Below are positions 17,741 to 33,484 of a stretch of DNA of 64,000 bases, piece after piece. Origin of the DNA: Octadecabacter sp. SW4. Lineage in GTDB: Bacteria > Pseudomonadota > Alphaproteobacteria > Rhodobacterales > Rhodobacteraceae. The stretch is from NCBI RefSeq assembly GCF_008065155.1, contig NZ_CP042819.1:2046001-2110000 (forward strand). Direction: 5' to 3'. The notes under the pieces were generated by a model. It was not told where the DNA came from, ran no database searches, and worked only from the letters and a program-made list of their open reading frames with translations. Position numbers and translations under genes: made by a program. Numbering within the stretch: position 1 is the first letter of the stretch; every line of letters starts with the position of its first letter.

Positions 17741-18889
17741 ATGACACGCACTGTCCTGATCACCGGCGCGCGCGCGCCCACGGCCCTGCATCTGGCGCGG
17801 CTGCTGCATGACGCGGGACAGCGCGTGGTGCTGGCCGATAGCCTCGCGCACCCCTTTGCAGCGCGCAGTGCCGCCATCGCGCGCTATGTGCGACTGCCCG
17901 CGCCGCGCTTTGACCTGCCAGGCTATGCGGCGGCCCTGCGTGATCTGATCGGGCTGGAAAGGGTCGATCTGGTAATTCCGACCTGCGAGGAGGTGTTCTA
18001 TCTGGGCCAGATATGGGCTGACATGCCCTGTCCGCTGTTTGCCCCGCCGATGGCGCGCCTGCGCGACGCACACGACAAATACACCTTCATGATGCAGGCC
18101 GCGGCAATGGGGCTGGATGTGCCGGACACGCATCTGATCCGGTCGCGCGATGATCTGGCCCCCCTGCGCAATCTGGCAGGGGAGTTCGTTTTCAAGCCGG
18201 TCTGGTCGCGCTTTGCCGCGCAGATCCTGATCCGGCCCAAGGCGCAGGCGCTGGATCGGATCATGCCCGACACAACCACCCCGTGGATCGCGCAAGCCTT
18301 TGTTTCGGGGCAGGAAATCTGCGCCTATGCGCTGGCCGTGCATGGCAAGCTGACGGCGTTGGCGCAATATACAACGCCCTACCGTGCGGGCCGGGGCGCA
18401 GGCACATATCTGCGCCCCGTTGATGATCCGGCGGTGCGCCACTTCGTGCAAACCTATGTAACGCACACCGGCTGGCACGGGCAAATTTCGTTCGATTTCA
18501 TCCGCGGGCAAGATGGCACCGCCCTGCCGTTGGAATGCAACCCACGCGCCACCAGCGGGGTCCATTTCTTTCGTGACGGGCGGGCTGTGTCGCGTGCCCT
18601 CGAGGGGCAGATGATCAGCGCCGATGTCACCACCGCGCAGACCCTGCCGCTGGCGATGTGGGTGTACGGGCTGCGGCCCCGGGCCTTGGGGCGGTTCTGG
18701 CACGACCTGCGCGCGGCCGATAATTTCCTGTCCTGGCCGGGTGACCCTGCCCCATCACGCGGGCAATGGCGTGCCTTTGCCGAAATCGCCGCAATCGCAT
18801 GGCGCCACAGGATCAGCCTTTTGGCAGCAACGACCCATGACATCGAATGGAATGGCCCCGCACAAGATACCGATCAAAGCGCGATCTGA
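17741..18889 (+). CDS. ATP-grasp domain ligase of unknown substrate
   Basis: A 382-residue protein with a Rossmann-like N-terminal part (TVLITGARAPTALHLARLL) and an ATP-grasp domain. The ATP-grasp features seen are FVFKPVWSRFAAQ (nucleotide-binding lysine) and the late PLECNPRATSGVHFF metal-binding loop. This arrangement is found in carboxylate-amine ligases of the carbamoyl-phosphate synthase-like group. The gene follows the aldehyde dehydrogenase by only a few bases, yet its 3' end overlaps that of the Rieske gene on the other strand by 16 bases. It may belong to either neighbourhood. I prefer the ATG at 17741 over the GTG directly before it. Confidence 0.82.
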   Translation: MTRTVLITGARAPTALHLARLLHDAGQRVVLADSLAHPFAARSAAIARYVRLPAPRFDLPGYAAALRDLIGLERVDLVIPTCEEVFYLGQIWADMPCPLFAPPMARLRDAHDKYTFMMQAAAMGLDVPDTHLIRSRDDLAPLRNLAGEFVFKPVWSRFAAQILIRPKAQALDRIMPDTTTPWIAQAFVSGQEICAYALAVHGKLTALAQYTTPYRAGRGAGTYLRPVDDPAVRHFVQTYVTHTGWHGQISFDFIRGQDGTALPLECNPRATSGVHFFRDGRAVSRALEGQMISADVTTAQTLPLAMWVYGLRPRALGRFWHDLRAADNFLSWPGDPAPSRGQWRAFAEIAAIAWRHRISLLAATTHDIEWNGPAQDTDQSAI

Positions 18890-19845
18890 TGGGTGCTGGG
18901 CGGTGCAGGCAGCCGCCCCGCGATGATCGCCGCAATATCATCGCGCAGGAAATCAACCGGCCCGACGACTGCGCGCGCATCAGGTGCAAGCGCGGCATTG
19001 TCGCTGGCCGACCGCAGCACACGGCGGTCCTGTTCCAGCGCAAGTTTGAACATCGGCCGGAACGCCAGCGTCTTGAGGTAATCCAGCAGCCCGCCACGCG
19101 GCCCGACCAGAAACCCGACCCCTTCGACCCTGCGCGCATCGACCTGACGCAAATGAAAGGTGGTCGCCAATGCCAGCCCCTTTGGCCCCCAATATTCCAG
19201 TTCGGCAATGCCGGGGTGGCGATAGCGGCCGATGGTTTTCACGCGCTGCCCTTCCAGCAGTTTCGATACGGCACCTTGCTGCTTGTCCTCGCCGGTATAA
19301 ATCGCCTCGACCCAGCCCGCGCCCCCTTGGACGGCCACATCAACCACTTGCCGCTTTGACGACAACCCGCGCAGCAACCCCTTGTGGGTGTAGTGGGTGT
19401 GGGTCGCGTCCAAAATGTTTTCAGCCACGTCAATCAGGGTCGATTGGGTGGAACTGCGCACCCTGCGCACGATCACATTCTGCCCCGCCATCGCGTGCGT
19501 GTAGGGTGGATCAACCGGCGCACCTGCGCTGACGAAAATGACGCCTTCGCATTCGGTGACACGATAGGTTTTCACACGGTAACGAGGCATGTCGCCCAGA
19601 TGTCCGGGGATCGCGCGGCACTGGCCATCCCCGCCAAACCGCCAGCCGTGATAGGGGCATTCGATCTCGCCCCCGATCACGCGGCCCTTGGACAATTCCG
19701 CCAGGCGGTGCGGGCAACGATCGGTCATCGCGGCCAGCCCCTCGCCGCTGCGAAACAGCACCAACGGCGCGCTATCCAGCATCACCCTGACCGGTTTCCT
19801 GTCGACCTCGCGTGACAGCGCGACCGCCTGCCAGTCATCGCTCAT
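18874..19845 (-). CDS. Rieske non-heme iron oxygenase
   Basis: A 323-residue oxygenase. The Rieske [2Fe-2S] ligands are C44, H46, C63 and H66 (DRCPHR and CPYHGW). The mononuclear iron site follows in NILDATHTHYTHKG (N-x2-D-x2-H-x4-type facial triad, about residues 150-163). It is the last gene of a six-gene operon, and its ATG overlaps the stop of the GNAT-like gene (ATGA). A hydroxylation or desaturation of the operon product is likely. It needs an electron-donating reductase, which is not encoded nearby. Substrate unknown. Confidence 0.9.
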   Translation of the reverse strand: MSDDWQAVALSREVDRKPVRVMLDSAPLVLFRSGEGLAAMTDRCPHRLAELSKGRVIGGEIECPYHGWRFGGDGQCRAIPGHLGDMPRYRVKTYRVTECEGVIFVSAGAPVDPPYTHAMAGQNVIVRRVRSSTQSTLIDVAENILDATHTHYTHKGLLRGLSSKRQVVDVAVQGGAGWVEAIYTGEDKQQGAVSKLLEGQRVKTIGRYRHPGIAELEYWGPKGLALATTFHLRQVDARRVEGVGFLVGPRGGLLDYLKTLAFRPMFKLALEQDRRVLRSASDNAALAPDARAVVGPVDFLRDDIAAIIAGRLPAPPSTHQIAL

Positions 19846-20957
19846 AGTTCAAACCTTCTCAAAAGGGGGATGCCGATGCCCGCCAGCACGCCCTGCATGG
19901 CGCGGATTGCCGCACGTTGGCGGCGCGGCAAATGACGCGCGTAAACGGCACTGTATTCAATGGCCGGCACCGCGCCACGGTTGCGTTTGAATTCGCCTGC
20001 CCCCGCGCTCATATTAAAGAACAATCCATGCGCCATCGCGTGGTCCTGCGCCATCGCCATGACCATCCGGTAAAGCCCCGCTTTCAGGGGCAGGCCCGTG
20101 TCATAACCAACGATGGGCTGGGTCAGCGTGCGCCCGTTTTCAAACAGCGCCGTCACAGCGACCAACACGTTATCGCCGTCACGCAACCCCCGCATCTGCA
20201 AAATACGGCGCGCATGCATTTCTGCCAGATAGCGGGCGGTATACTGCGGGTTCAGGGGGGTATATTTGTCAAGATAGAGCATATCATAAAGCTGCTGGGC
20301 ACGGGCATAATCGGCCCCGGTAAAACTGTCATCCTCGGCCAGATGAAAGGGCGTGTCGCGCAACAGGGCGCGGTCGGTCTTCATGTGGTTGCGCATCCGT
20401 CGCGCCCCCCCGTCTGCCGGAAAAATATAAAGTTGTCGGGCAGGCAACATGATAAAGCCCGCCGCGCGCAACGCTGCAATGCTGGCCTGATCGGCAATGT
20501 CATTGAGCGAACGGATCACCACCGCGCGGGTCGGGTTTTGCGCCACCATGCGATCACGCATCTCAGCCGCCAGGGTGCTGTCGATCAGCGGCACAGGATT
20601 GGTCGAATAAAGCCAGTTGTTGATCTGCACCTGATGATCCAGACCGCTGGCGCGCACCAGTGGCGCACAAGCACGGATCAGCCCGATCATCGCGGATCGC
20701 AGCAGCGGCACTGACATGAAATTGCGCGTTTCATCAATGGCATAAGCGATATACGCGGTGCTGGGGCAATTGATGTAGCAGGTTGCGGACCCACGATCAT
20801 TATGGCTGACAGGAAAGCTGCGACCGCCGATTTGCACCGCTGACATCGACACCTCGAGATTGCGGATCAGGTCGCGGTTTGGCACACCATTGAAAAGATC
20901 GACAAGCGATGCGACCTTGGCCGCATCATTGGCCACGCGGTTGACTGCCATCTCCAT
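19842..20957 (-). CDS. GNAT-like acyltransferase (putative)
   Basis: A 371-residue protein with no signal peptide. The C-terminal part, around the FNMSAGAGEFKRNRG segment (about residues 311-325) followed by EYSAVYARHL, resembles GNAT-fold/FemAB-type acyltransferases that act on amines or aminoacyl groups. The N-terminal 150 residues are unfamiliar to me. It starts within the stop codon of the adenylating enzyme gene (TAATG). In that context it could transfer an acyl group activated by that enzyme or made by the KAS III. The family call is moderate and the reaction is inferred. Confidence 0.6.
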   Translation of the reverse strand: MEMAVNRVANDAAKVASLVDLFNGVPNRDLIRNLEVSMSAVQIGGRSFPVSHNDRGSATCYINCPSTAYIAYAIDETRNFMSVPLLRSAMIGLIRACAPLVRASGLDHQVQINNWLYSTNPVPLIDSTLAAEMRDRMVAQNPTRAVVIRSLNDIADQASIAALRAAGFIMLPARQLYIFPADGGARRMRNHMKTDRALLRDTPFHLAEDDSFTGADYARAQQLYDMLYLDKYTPLNPQYTARYLAEMHARRILQMRGLRDGDNVLVAVTALFENGRTLTQPIVGYDTGLPLKAGLYRMVMAMAQDHAMAHGLFFNMSAGAGEFKRNRGAVPAIEYSAVYARHLPRRQRAAIRAMQGVLAGIGIPLLRRFEL

Positions 20958-22192
20958 TACAAAGCTCCTTTGCAGCGGGTTACACGGCGCAACTTGTGAC
21001 TGGGATCAAGGCGCAAGGCTCCGCGTTTCAGCGACACCTGCGCCTCCGCGCGGCGCACATGCAACAGGTCGGTAACCGCCATCAAGGCCGCAGCGGCGGC
21101 CCCGTCATCAAGATCATGGTGCAGGGTCAAGATCACCTGCCTGCCCCGCTGCACCAGCCGGAAATCATCAATCCTGCGGTCCGCGTCCAGCACTGCATTG
21201 CGCAGCACATCGGGCGTCACAATTACCCCGCCGTCAAAGCGAAACACATCATCCATCCGCCCGACAATTTCTGCGACCCCCTGCAGGGGCGATCCGCAGG
21301 GACAGGGCGTATCCGACAGGCGCAACAGATCATTGATCCGGTAACGCGCCATGATCTGCGTCCTGCGGCGAAAGGCCGTGATAACGGGGCTGACCAGCCC
21401 GTCACCGACCGGTTCAAATTCGAATTTTGTGCTATCCTCGGCCAAATGCAGGGTGCCGTGGGCGCAGCTGACCCCCAGCAATCCTTCGGTCGCCATATAG
21501 ATCTGGCGCAATGGTCCGAATGCCGCTTCGATCACCGGCCTGTCGGGCGGATCAAGCGTTTCGGCGGCCGAAAAGATGCGACGCGGTGCGAGGGCAAAGC
21601 CAGCTTCGGCACAGTGACGCAGAATTTTCGGCGGCGCGACAATTACCGAGGGCGCAAACCCTTCGATTTCTGTGCGCCATGTTTCTGGCCCGTCAACCAG
21701 CGGGAAAAACCGCAAATCAATCCGCCCCGAACGGCGCGCGCTGTCATAAAGCGCGGTTGTTTGCGGCAGGATGATCGCCACCCGCTGCCTGCGCCAGACC
21801 ATATCGGGCATGGCCTTGGCCAGCATCGTGCCAAGCCAGCGAAAACTCTCGGCCTTGGAGATCACGAACAAGCCGCGGTTGCCGCTCGTGCCAGTGCTGG
21901 CGCCGACGATCAGACCCTGTGGCGGGGCGGCCCCTTTGACGATTTCCCAACCCTGACTGGCGTCAAGTCGGGCGATGTTGAAACCTGCAAAATTGGCCAT
22001 GACCGTGGCCTTGTCGATCATCGGAAGGGACGCAAAATCAGCAGCTTGCGCGTAGAACTTCACCTTGGGCAGATCCCGGCGGACCCAGCGTGAAGCAGCC
22101 CGCGCCTGCCAGCGTTCAAAGGCGGCGCGCGACCGGCGGCGCGACACCCAGCGCGTTTGCACAAAGGCCGATATGGCGTCGCGCAACATCAC
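20957..22192 (-). CDS. F390-synthetase-related adenylate-forming enzyme
   Basis: A 411-residue member of the ANL superfamily branch related to coenzyme F390 synthetase and phenylacetate-CoA ligase. The P-loop-like nucleotide motif is GASTGTSGNRGLFV (about residues 97-110). A YMATEGLLGVSC segment corresponds to the conserved A5-like motif, and CPCGSPLQG precedes the C-terminal domain. No coenzyme F420 biosynthesis genes are present in the window, so it more likely activates a carboxylic acid as an acyl-adenylate. It overlaps both neighbouring genes by 1-4 bases. Confidence 0.8.
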   Translation of the reverse strand: MMLRDAISAFVQTRWVSRRRSRAAFERWQARAASRWVRRDLPKVKFYAQAADFASLPMIDKATVMANFAGFNIARLDASQGWEIVKGAAPPQGLIVGASTGTSGNRGLFVISKAESFRWLGTMLAKAMPDMVWRRQRVAIILPQTTALYDSARRSGRIDLRFFPLVDGPETWRTEIEGFAPSVIVAPPKILRHCAEAGFALAPRRIFSAAETLDPPDRPVIEAAFGPLRQIYMATEGLLGVSCAHGTLHLAEDSTKFEFEPVGDGLVSPVITAFRRRTQIMARYRINDLLRLSDTPCPCGSPLQGVAEIVGRMDDVFRFDGGVIVTPDVLRNAVLDADRRIDDFRLVQRGRQVILTLHHDLDDGAAAAALMAVTDLLHVRRAEAQVSLKRGALRLDPSHKLRRVTRCKGAL

Positions 22193-23004
22193 CGCGCCGC
22201 ACCGTCATAAGGCATCGGCGCGGGGTCATGGCACAGGCCCAAATCACCCCCCGCCGCCGCAAATGCACGTAACCGCTGCGCCGAGTCGAGCCCCGCCGCG
22301 TGATCATGGGAAATCAGCCGCGCAGGATAGCCCGGCGCTGCATCCTGCAAGATTGCCGCACGCACCCATGCCGCATCGACACCATAAAGAAACGGGCGCG
22401 CCAGATCGGCAAACAGCAGCCCAAAATGGCCATCTGCATGCCCCGCAAGCGGGATCGCCAGCACCGACCCATCGCCAAAAATATCGCCTCCCCGCACCCC
22501 GGCCCGTTCAGCAGTGGCCAGCCCTGCGGTATCCATCATGCGCGCTTCAAAATTCGGCGGGAGGAGTTCACCAAAGACCCCCTGACGCATATTGGCAAGG
22601 TATCCGCGCATCTGCACGGCGCGCGCTGCCGCCGCTACAGCCAGAAACCTAGCAGTCGGGAAATCGCGCAGACCCGACACGTGATCGGCGTGAAAATGCG
22701 TGACGATAACCATCGCGATATCTGCCGCAGCCAGCCCAAGACGTGCCAGAACCGCGTCCGGTTGACCATCGGGCAAAAGCTGCGGGCGCAAAGCGGCCGA
22801 ATAGGCGCGCAAACCCAGCGAGCGTCCGGCGCTTTGGGTGGCGGCGGGTGTATAGCCCGTATCGATCATCACCCAGCCCGCGGCAGGGTGTTCAAACAGC
22901 CCCCAGCGCACCGGCAAGCGCAGCTTTTCACCGCGCGCACCGGCCTGCACAAATCGGCGGTTTGCAGGCACGAAAGCCGAATTGAAGAATTGCGGCGTGA
23001 TCAT
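22189..23004 (-). CDS. MBL-fold metallo-hydrolase (lactonase/thioesterase-like)
   Basis: A 271-residue metallo-beta-lactamase-fold enzyme. The metal motif VTHFHADHVSGL (about residues 101-112) and the later LAGHADGHFGLLF and SHDHAAGLD segments give a dinuclear site. The layout resembles AHL lactonases and related hydrolases that cleave lactones or thioesters. In this operon it could release or hydrolyse an acyl intermediate. It overlaps the epimerase upstream and the adenylating enzyme downstream, each by 4 bases. Confidence 0.85.
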   Translation of the reverse strand: MITPQFFNSAFVPANRRFVQAGARGEKLRLPVRWGLFEHPAAGWVMIDTGYTPAATQSAGRSLGLRAYSAALRPQLLPDGQPDAVLARLGLAAADIAMVIVTHFHADHVSGLRDFPTARFLAVAAAARAVQMRGYLANMRQGVFGELLPPNFEARMMDTAGLATAERAGVRGGDIFGDGSVLAIPLAGHADGHFGLLFADLARPFLYGVDAAWVRAAILQDAAPGYPARLISHDHAAGLDSAQRLRAFAAAGGDLGLCHDPAPMPYDGAAR

Positions 23005-23960
23005 GCATCACCCCCAAATGTGCGGTCCAGTCCCTGTGCGAATGGCACCTGTGGTTGCCAGTCCAGAACACGTTTTGCCTTGGAAATATCAAGGCTTTGC
23101 GCATATGCAAAAAGGCCCAGACCATACCGCGTGACCAGTGGTTCGCGCGGGGTCGTGCGCAGGTTTGCCGCGCCTTCGATCACCCGCGCGGCCTGCATCA
23201 TCGGCCAAAGACGTGCCTTGCGCCAACACGGCGTGACACTGACCCGCGCGCAGGTCCGATCAACGATATCGCGCACGGCAATCACCTCTCCGCCCGAGAT
23301 GTTCAATATCTGCCCGCGCGCCGCGGGGGCGTCCAAGGCAGCGAGAATCGCGGCGACGACATCATCCACATGGGTCAGATCAATGCGCGCCGCCCCGCCG
23401 CGAAACAGCGGCAGGGGACGCGCATTTGCGGCGCGCAACAGGCGCGGCAACAGCGCGGTATCGCCTGCGCCATATATGCCGCGCGGGCGCAGGATCACGG
23501 CATTTGGACGCTGTGCGTGCATGATGGTTTCCCCCACTGCCTTGGTCGCGGCATAGTGGTTCACGGGGGGCGGCAAAGGCGTATCTTCGCGCTGGTCCAG
23601 TTGATCGGCAAAAGCAAACCCGACCGTGGGCGAGGAGATATGCACGACCTTTTCAATTTCACGCGCCGCCGCGAAATCTGCAACGTTCCCGGTGCCGGTC
23701 ACATTCGCCGCAACGAAATCGCGCAGCCGCCCGAATGGGGCCGACAGGGCGGCGCAATGCACAACGGCATCGATATCGGGCACGTCAGGAAGGGACCGTG
23801 AAATGTCATGTGCGACCATTTGAAACCCGCGATCCCGCAGCGCCGCAATGCGCGCCACATCGCGCCCGATCCCGACCGCCGGACTGCCGGTTGCAGCCAG
23901 CCGTGCCAATAGCGCGCCGCCCAGAAATCCCGTCGCCCCTGTGACCAACACACGTCCCAT
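23001..23960 (-). CDS. NAD(P)-dependent epimerase/dehydratase (extended SDR)
   Basis: A 319-residue extended short-chain dehydrogenase. GATGFLGGALLARL at the N terminus binds the dinucleotide and YAATKAVGE provides the YxxxK catalytic pair (about residues 144-148). Enzymes of this type next to KAS III-like condensing enzymes often reduce the beta-keto product (OleD in the olefin pathway is an example). Start and stop codons overlap both neighbours. The substrate is unknown. Confidence 0.88.
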   Translation of the reverse strand: MGRVLVTGATGFLGGALLARLAATGSPAVGIGRDVARIAALRDRGFQMVAHDISRSLPDVPDIDAVVHCAALSAPFGRLRDFVAANVTGTGNVADFAAAREIEKVVHISSPTVGFAFADQLDQREDTPLPPPVNHYAATKAVGETIMHAQRPNAVILRPRGIYGAGDTALLPRLLRAANARPLPLFRGGAARIDLTHVDDVVAAILAALDAPAARGQILNISGGEVIAVRDIVDRTCARVSVTPCWRKARLWPMMQAARVIEGAANLRTTPREPLVTRYGLGLFAYAQSLDISKAKRVLDWQPQVPFAQGLDRTFGGDA

Positions 23961-24940
23961 TACGCGACCTCAAGCGCGAGGCCGCCAAACGACACGCCCG
24001 CCGAGGTGCCAAGCAACAACACCTTGCCCGCCATCCGCCCATCGCGACGCGCCACATCCAGCGCAAAGGGAATCGAGGCGGCAATCTGGTTACCGACACC
24101 GGCGGCGACATTGACCACACGGTCTGCTGCAAAGCCCGTTTGACGGATCATGTGACCCAGCGCCAAGGGGCTGGCCTGATGCGGCACCACCAGATCGACA
24201 TCTGCAATGGACCATCCAGCACGTTCCAGCAGGTCATTGACAAAATTGCAGAAATGCACGGACGTCAGGCGAAACAACCGGCGCCCGTCCATCTGGAACC
24301 GCGCAAGGCTCGCGAAATCGTCGGGTGCGTTGTGATAATCAATCCGTGTGCCGCCCGCGCCAATCCCGCAATCATCAAAGCCGCTGGGAAAGGTGCGCAT
24401 CAAGGTCGCTGCGATGCCGCCCCTGTTTGCGCGCGTAATCACCGCAGCACCTGCGCCGTCGCCAAAAAGCGCTGCGATTTCCGGTTGGCTGTCCCAGGGC
24501 AGCGCGCGCGAGGCAACCTCGGATGAAAACACCAGCGCCGCCGCCACACGCCCGCCGTCAACCGCCATCGCCGCCTGTTCCAGCGCCGTCACAAATGACA
24601 GGCAGGTCGCGTTCACATCGAATCCGGCCGCCTGCCCGTCCGCAAAACCAAGGCGCTGCATCACAAGCGGGGCCGTTGCGGGAATCGGTTGATAGGGCAC
24701 GGCCTGCGCACCAATCACCAGCCCGATATCGCCCGCGCTCAGACCCGCATCCGCAAGGGCCGCGCGACAGGCGGTAACGGCCAGATCAATCTGGCTTTCG
24801 CCATCGCAGACGTGGCGGGTCACAACCCCTGTCGCCGCGCCAAGATGGCCATGTTCCAGCCCCAGAGATGCATCCCATTCGCTGGAGGGAACGACCTTTT
24901 GCGGCAAGGCCCGCCCTGTTCCTGCAATCTTGATCCGCAT
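23960..24940 (-). CDS. 3-oxoacyl-ACP synthase III-like condensing enzyme
   Basis: A 326-residue thiolase-fold enzyme of the FabH/KAS III family with an intact catalytic triad: C113 in NATCLSF, H254 in VPHQAS and N284 in GNQIAASIP. It is the first gene of a six-gene operon and is not linked to fatty-acid genes such as plsX or acpP, so a role in primary FabH function is unlikely. It probably condenses an acyl-CoA or acyl-ACP with another acyl unit to start a specialised lipid-like metabolite. Its stop codon overlaps the next start (TAATG). Confidence 0.88.
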   Translation of the reverse strand: MRIKIAGTGRALPQKVVPSSEWDASLGLEHGHLGAATGVVTRHVCDGESQIDLAVTACRAALADAGLSAGDIGLVIGAQAVPYQPIPATAPLVMQRLGFADGQAAGFDVNATCLSFVTALEQAAMAVDGGRVAAALVFSSEVASRALPWDSQPEIAALFGDGAGAAVITRANRGGIAATLMRTFPSGFDDCGIGAGGTRIDYHNAPDDFASLARFQMDGRRLFRLTSVHFCNFVNDLLERAGWSIADVDLVVPHQASPLALGHMIRQTGFAADRVVNVAAGVGNQIAASIPFALDVARRDGRMAGKVLLLGTSAGVSFGGLALEVA

Positions 24941-25177
24941 ATCCGCGCTTTCCGGTCATTTGATCATTTGGGGCAAGCTACTGCGCCCCTTGCCCAACAC
25001 AAATAGTGGATTTCCCGACCTTGAACAAGGTTCAAAGATAATTAGGTCGCGCGTTTCGATACCAATTTGGCGGTGCAATAGCCGTGATTTTCCACTAATT
25101 TTCATGGGCAATGCAGCGGCCTTGGCCTAGGGTATAAGGTGAATTGCAACGATGATTTGTGTAGCAAGGACCCTTAC
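24941..25177. promoter_or_regulatory. Divergent intergenic region, KAS III operon / amylosucrase-like gene
   Basis: These 237 bases must hold both divergent promoters. GGGCAAG (24971-24977) and CTTGCCC (24989-24995) form a perfect 7-base dyad in the leader of the KAS III operon, and TTGAA/TTCAA arms lie in CTTGAACAAGGTTCAAAG near 25021. I see no convincing promoter hexamer pair and no small ORF with coding character. Confidence 0.35.
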
Positions 25178-32187
<7,010 letters not shown>

Positions 32188-32188
32188 G

Positions 32189-33448
32189 TCAGCTTTCCAG
32201 TGCATCAATCATTGGTTGGGTGATCAGGCAGATACCGCTGTCGGTGCGGCGAAACCTGTCAGCATCGGCCTTGGCGTCCTCGCCCACGACCAACCCCTCG
32301 GGGATTTTCACGCCGCGATCAATCACCACATTTTTCAGCCGTGCCTTGCGGCCGATTTCAACGTAGGGCATCGCCACGACCGCCTCGAGCTGCGAAAACG
32401 AATGGGTGCGCACACCGGTGAACATCATGCAACGTTCAAGCGACGAGCCGGAAATGATACAGCCTCCCGCCACCATCGACGACACCGCATGGCCGCGCCG
32501 CCCCTCTTCATTGTGGATGAATTTGGCTGGCGGGGTCAGTTCCGAATAGGTCCAGATCGGCCAGTCGTTGTTGTAAAGGTCCAGCTTTGGTTCGAAATCA
32601 GTCAGATCCACATTGGCCTGCCAAAACGCATCAACCGTGCCGACATCGCGCCAATAGGGTTCCTTTTCAATGCCGCTGCGCACGCAGGACCGGCTGAACG
32701 GATGGGCCACAGCCAGCCCGTTTTCGACGATCTGCGGCACAATATCGCCGCCAAAGTCATGACTGGACTTGGGATCATCGCGGTCTTTTTCTAGCAATTT
32801 GCACAGATATTCGGTTTCAAAAACATAGATGCCCATGCTGGCCAGCGCCATCTCGGGATTGCCGGGCATGGCGGGCGGGTATTTGGGTTTTTCGACAAAT
32901 TCAAGGATCTTGTCGCTGGCATCGACCTTCATCACGCCAAAGGCGGTGGCGTCCATCCGCGGCACTTCGATGCAACCCACAGTCACATTGGCACCACTTT
33001 CGACGTGGTGTTTGATCATGACCGAATAGTCCTGCTTGTAGATATGATCACCGGCAAGGATGATGATATATTTCGGACCATATCCACGAATGATATCAAT
33101 GTTTTGGGCCACCGCATCCGCGGTGCCCTTATACCAGTTTTCATCATCCATCTGCTGCGAGGCAGGCAGGATATCAAGGCTTTCATTGCGCTCGGCGCGA
33201 AAGAAACTCCAGCCGCGTTGCAGGTGCCGGATCAGCGAATGGGCCTTGTATTGCGTGGCCACGCCAATGCGGCGGATACCGGAATTGACGGCGTTGGACA
33301 GGGCAAAGTCGATGATCCGCGTCTTGCCGCCAAAATACATCGCCGGTTTGGCGCGGATATCGGTCAATTCATACAATCGGCTGCCACGCCCTCCTGCCAG
33401 CACGAAGGCCATTGACTGCTGTGCAAGCCGCTGTGTTTCGTTTTCCAT
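32189..33448 (-). CDS. glgC: Glucose-1-phosphate adenylyltransferase
   Basis: A 419-residue ADP-glucose pyrophosphorylase, the committed step of glycogen synthesis. The nucleotide-binding [12 protein letters not shown] motif is near residue 18, a KPAMYFGGK regulatory-site segment follows, and the VEKPKYP loop is present. A C-terminal left-handed beta-helix carries the oligomerisation region. AGGAT sits before the ATG. Confidence 0.95.
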   Translation of the reverse strand: MENETQRLAQQSMAFVLAGGRGSRLYELTDIRAKPAMYFGGKTRIIDFALSNAVNSGIRRIGVATQYKAHSLIRHLQRGWSFFRAERNESLDILPASQQMDDENWYKGTADAVAQNIDIIRGYGPKYIIILAGDHIYKQDYSVMIKHHVESGANVTVGCIEVPRMDATAFGVMKVDASDKILEFVEKPKYPPAMPGNPEMALASMGIYVFETEYLCKLLEKDRDDPKSSHDFGGDIVPQIVENGLAVAHPFSRSCVRSGIEKEPYWRDVGTVDAFWQANVDLTDFEPKLDLYNNDWPIWTYSELTPPAKFIHNEEGRRGHAVSSMVAGGCIISGSSLERCMMFTGVRTHSFSQLEAVVAMPYVEIGRKARLKNVVIDRGVKIPEGLVVGEDAKADADRFRRTDSGICLITQPMIDALES

Positions 33449-33484
33449 CCGATCCTCCCGTGTGGGCGCAAAAGCGCCGGAAAT

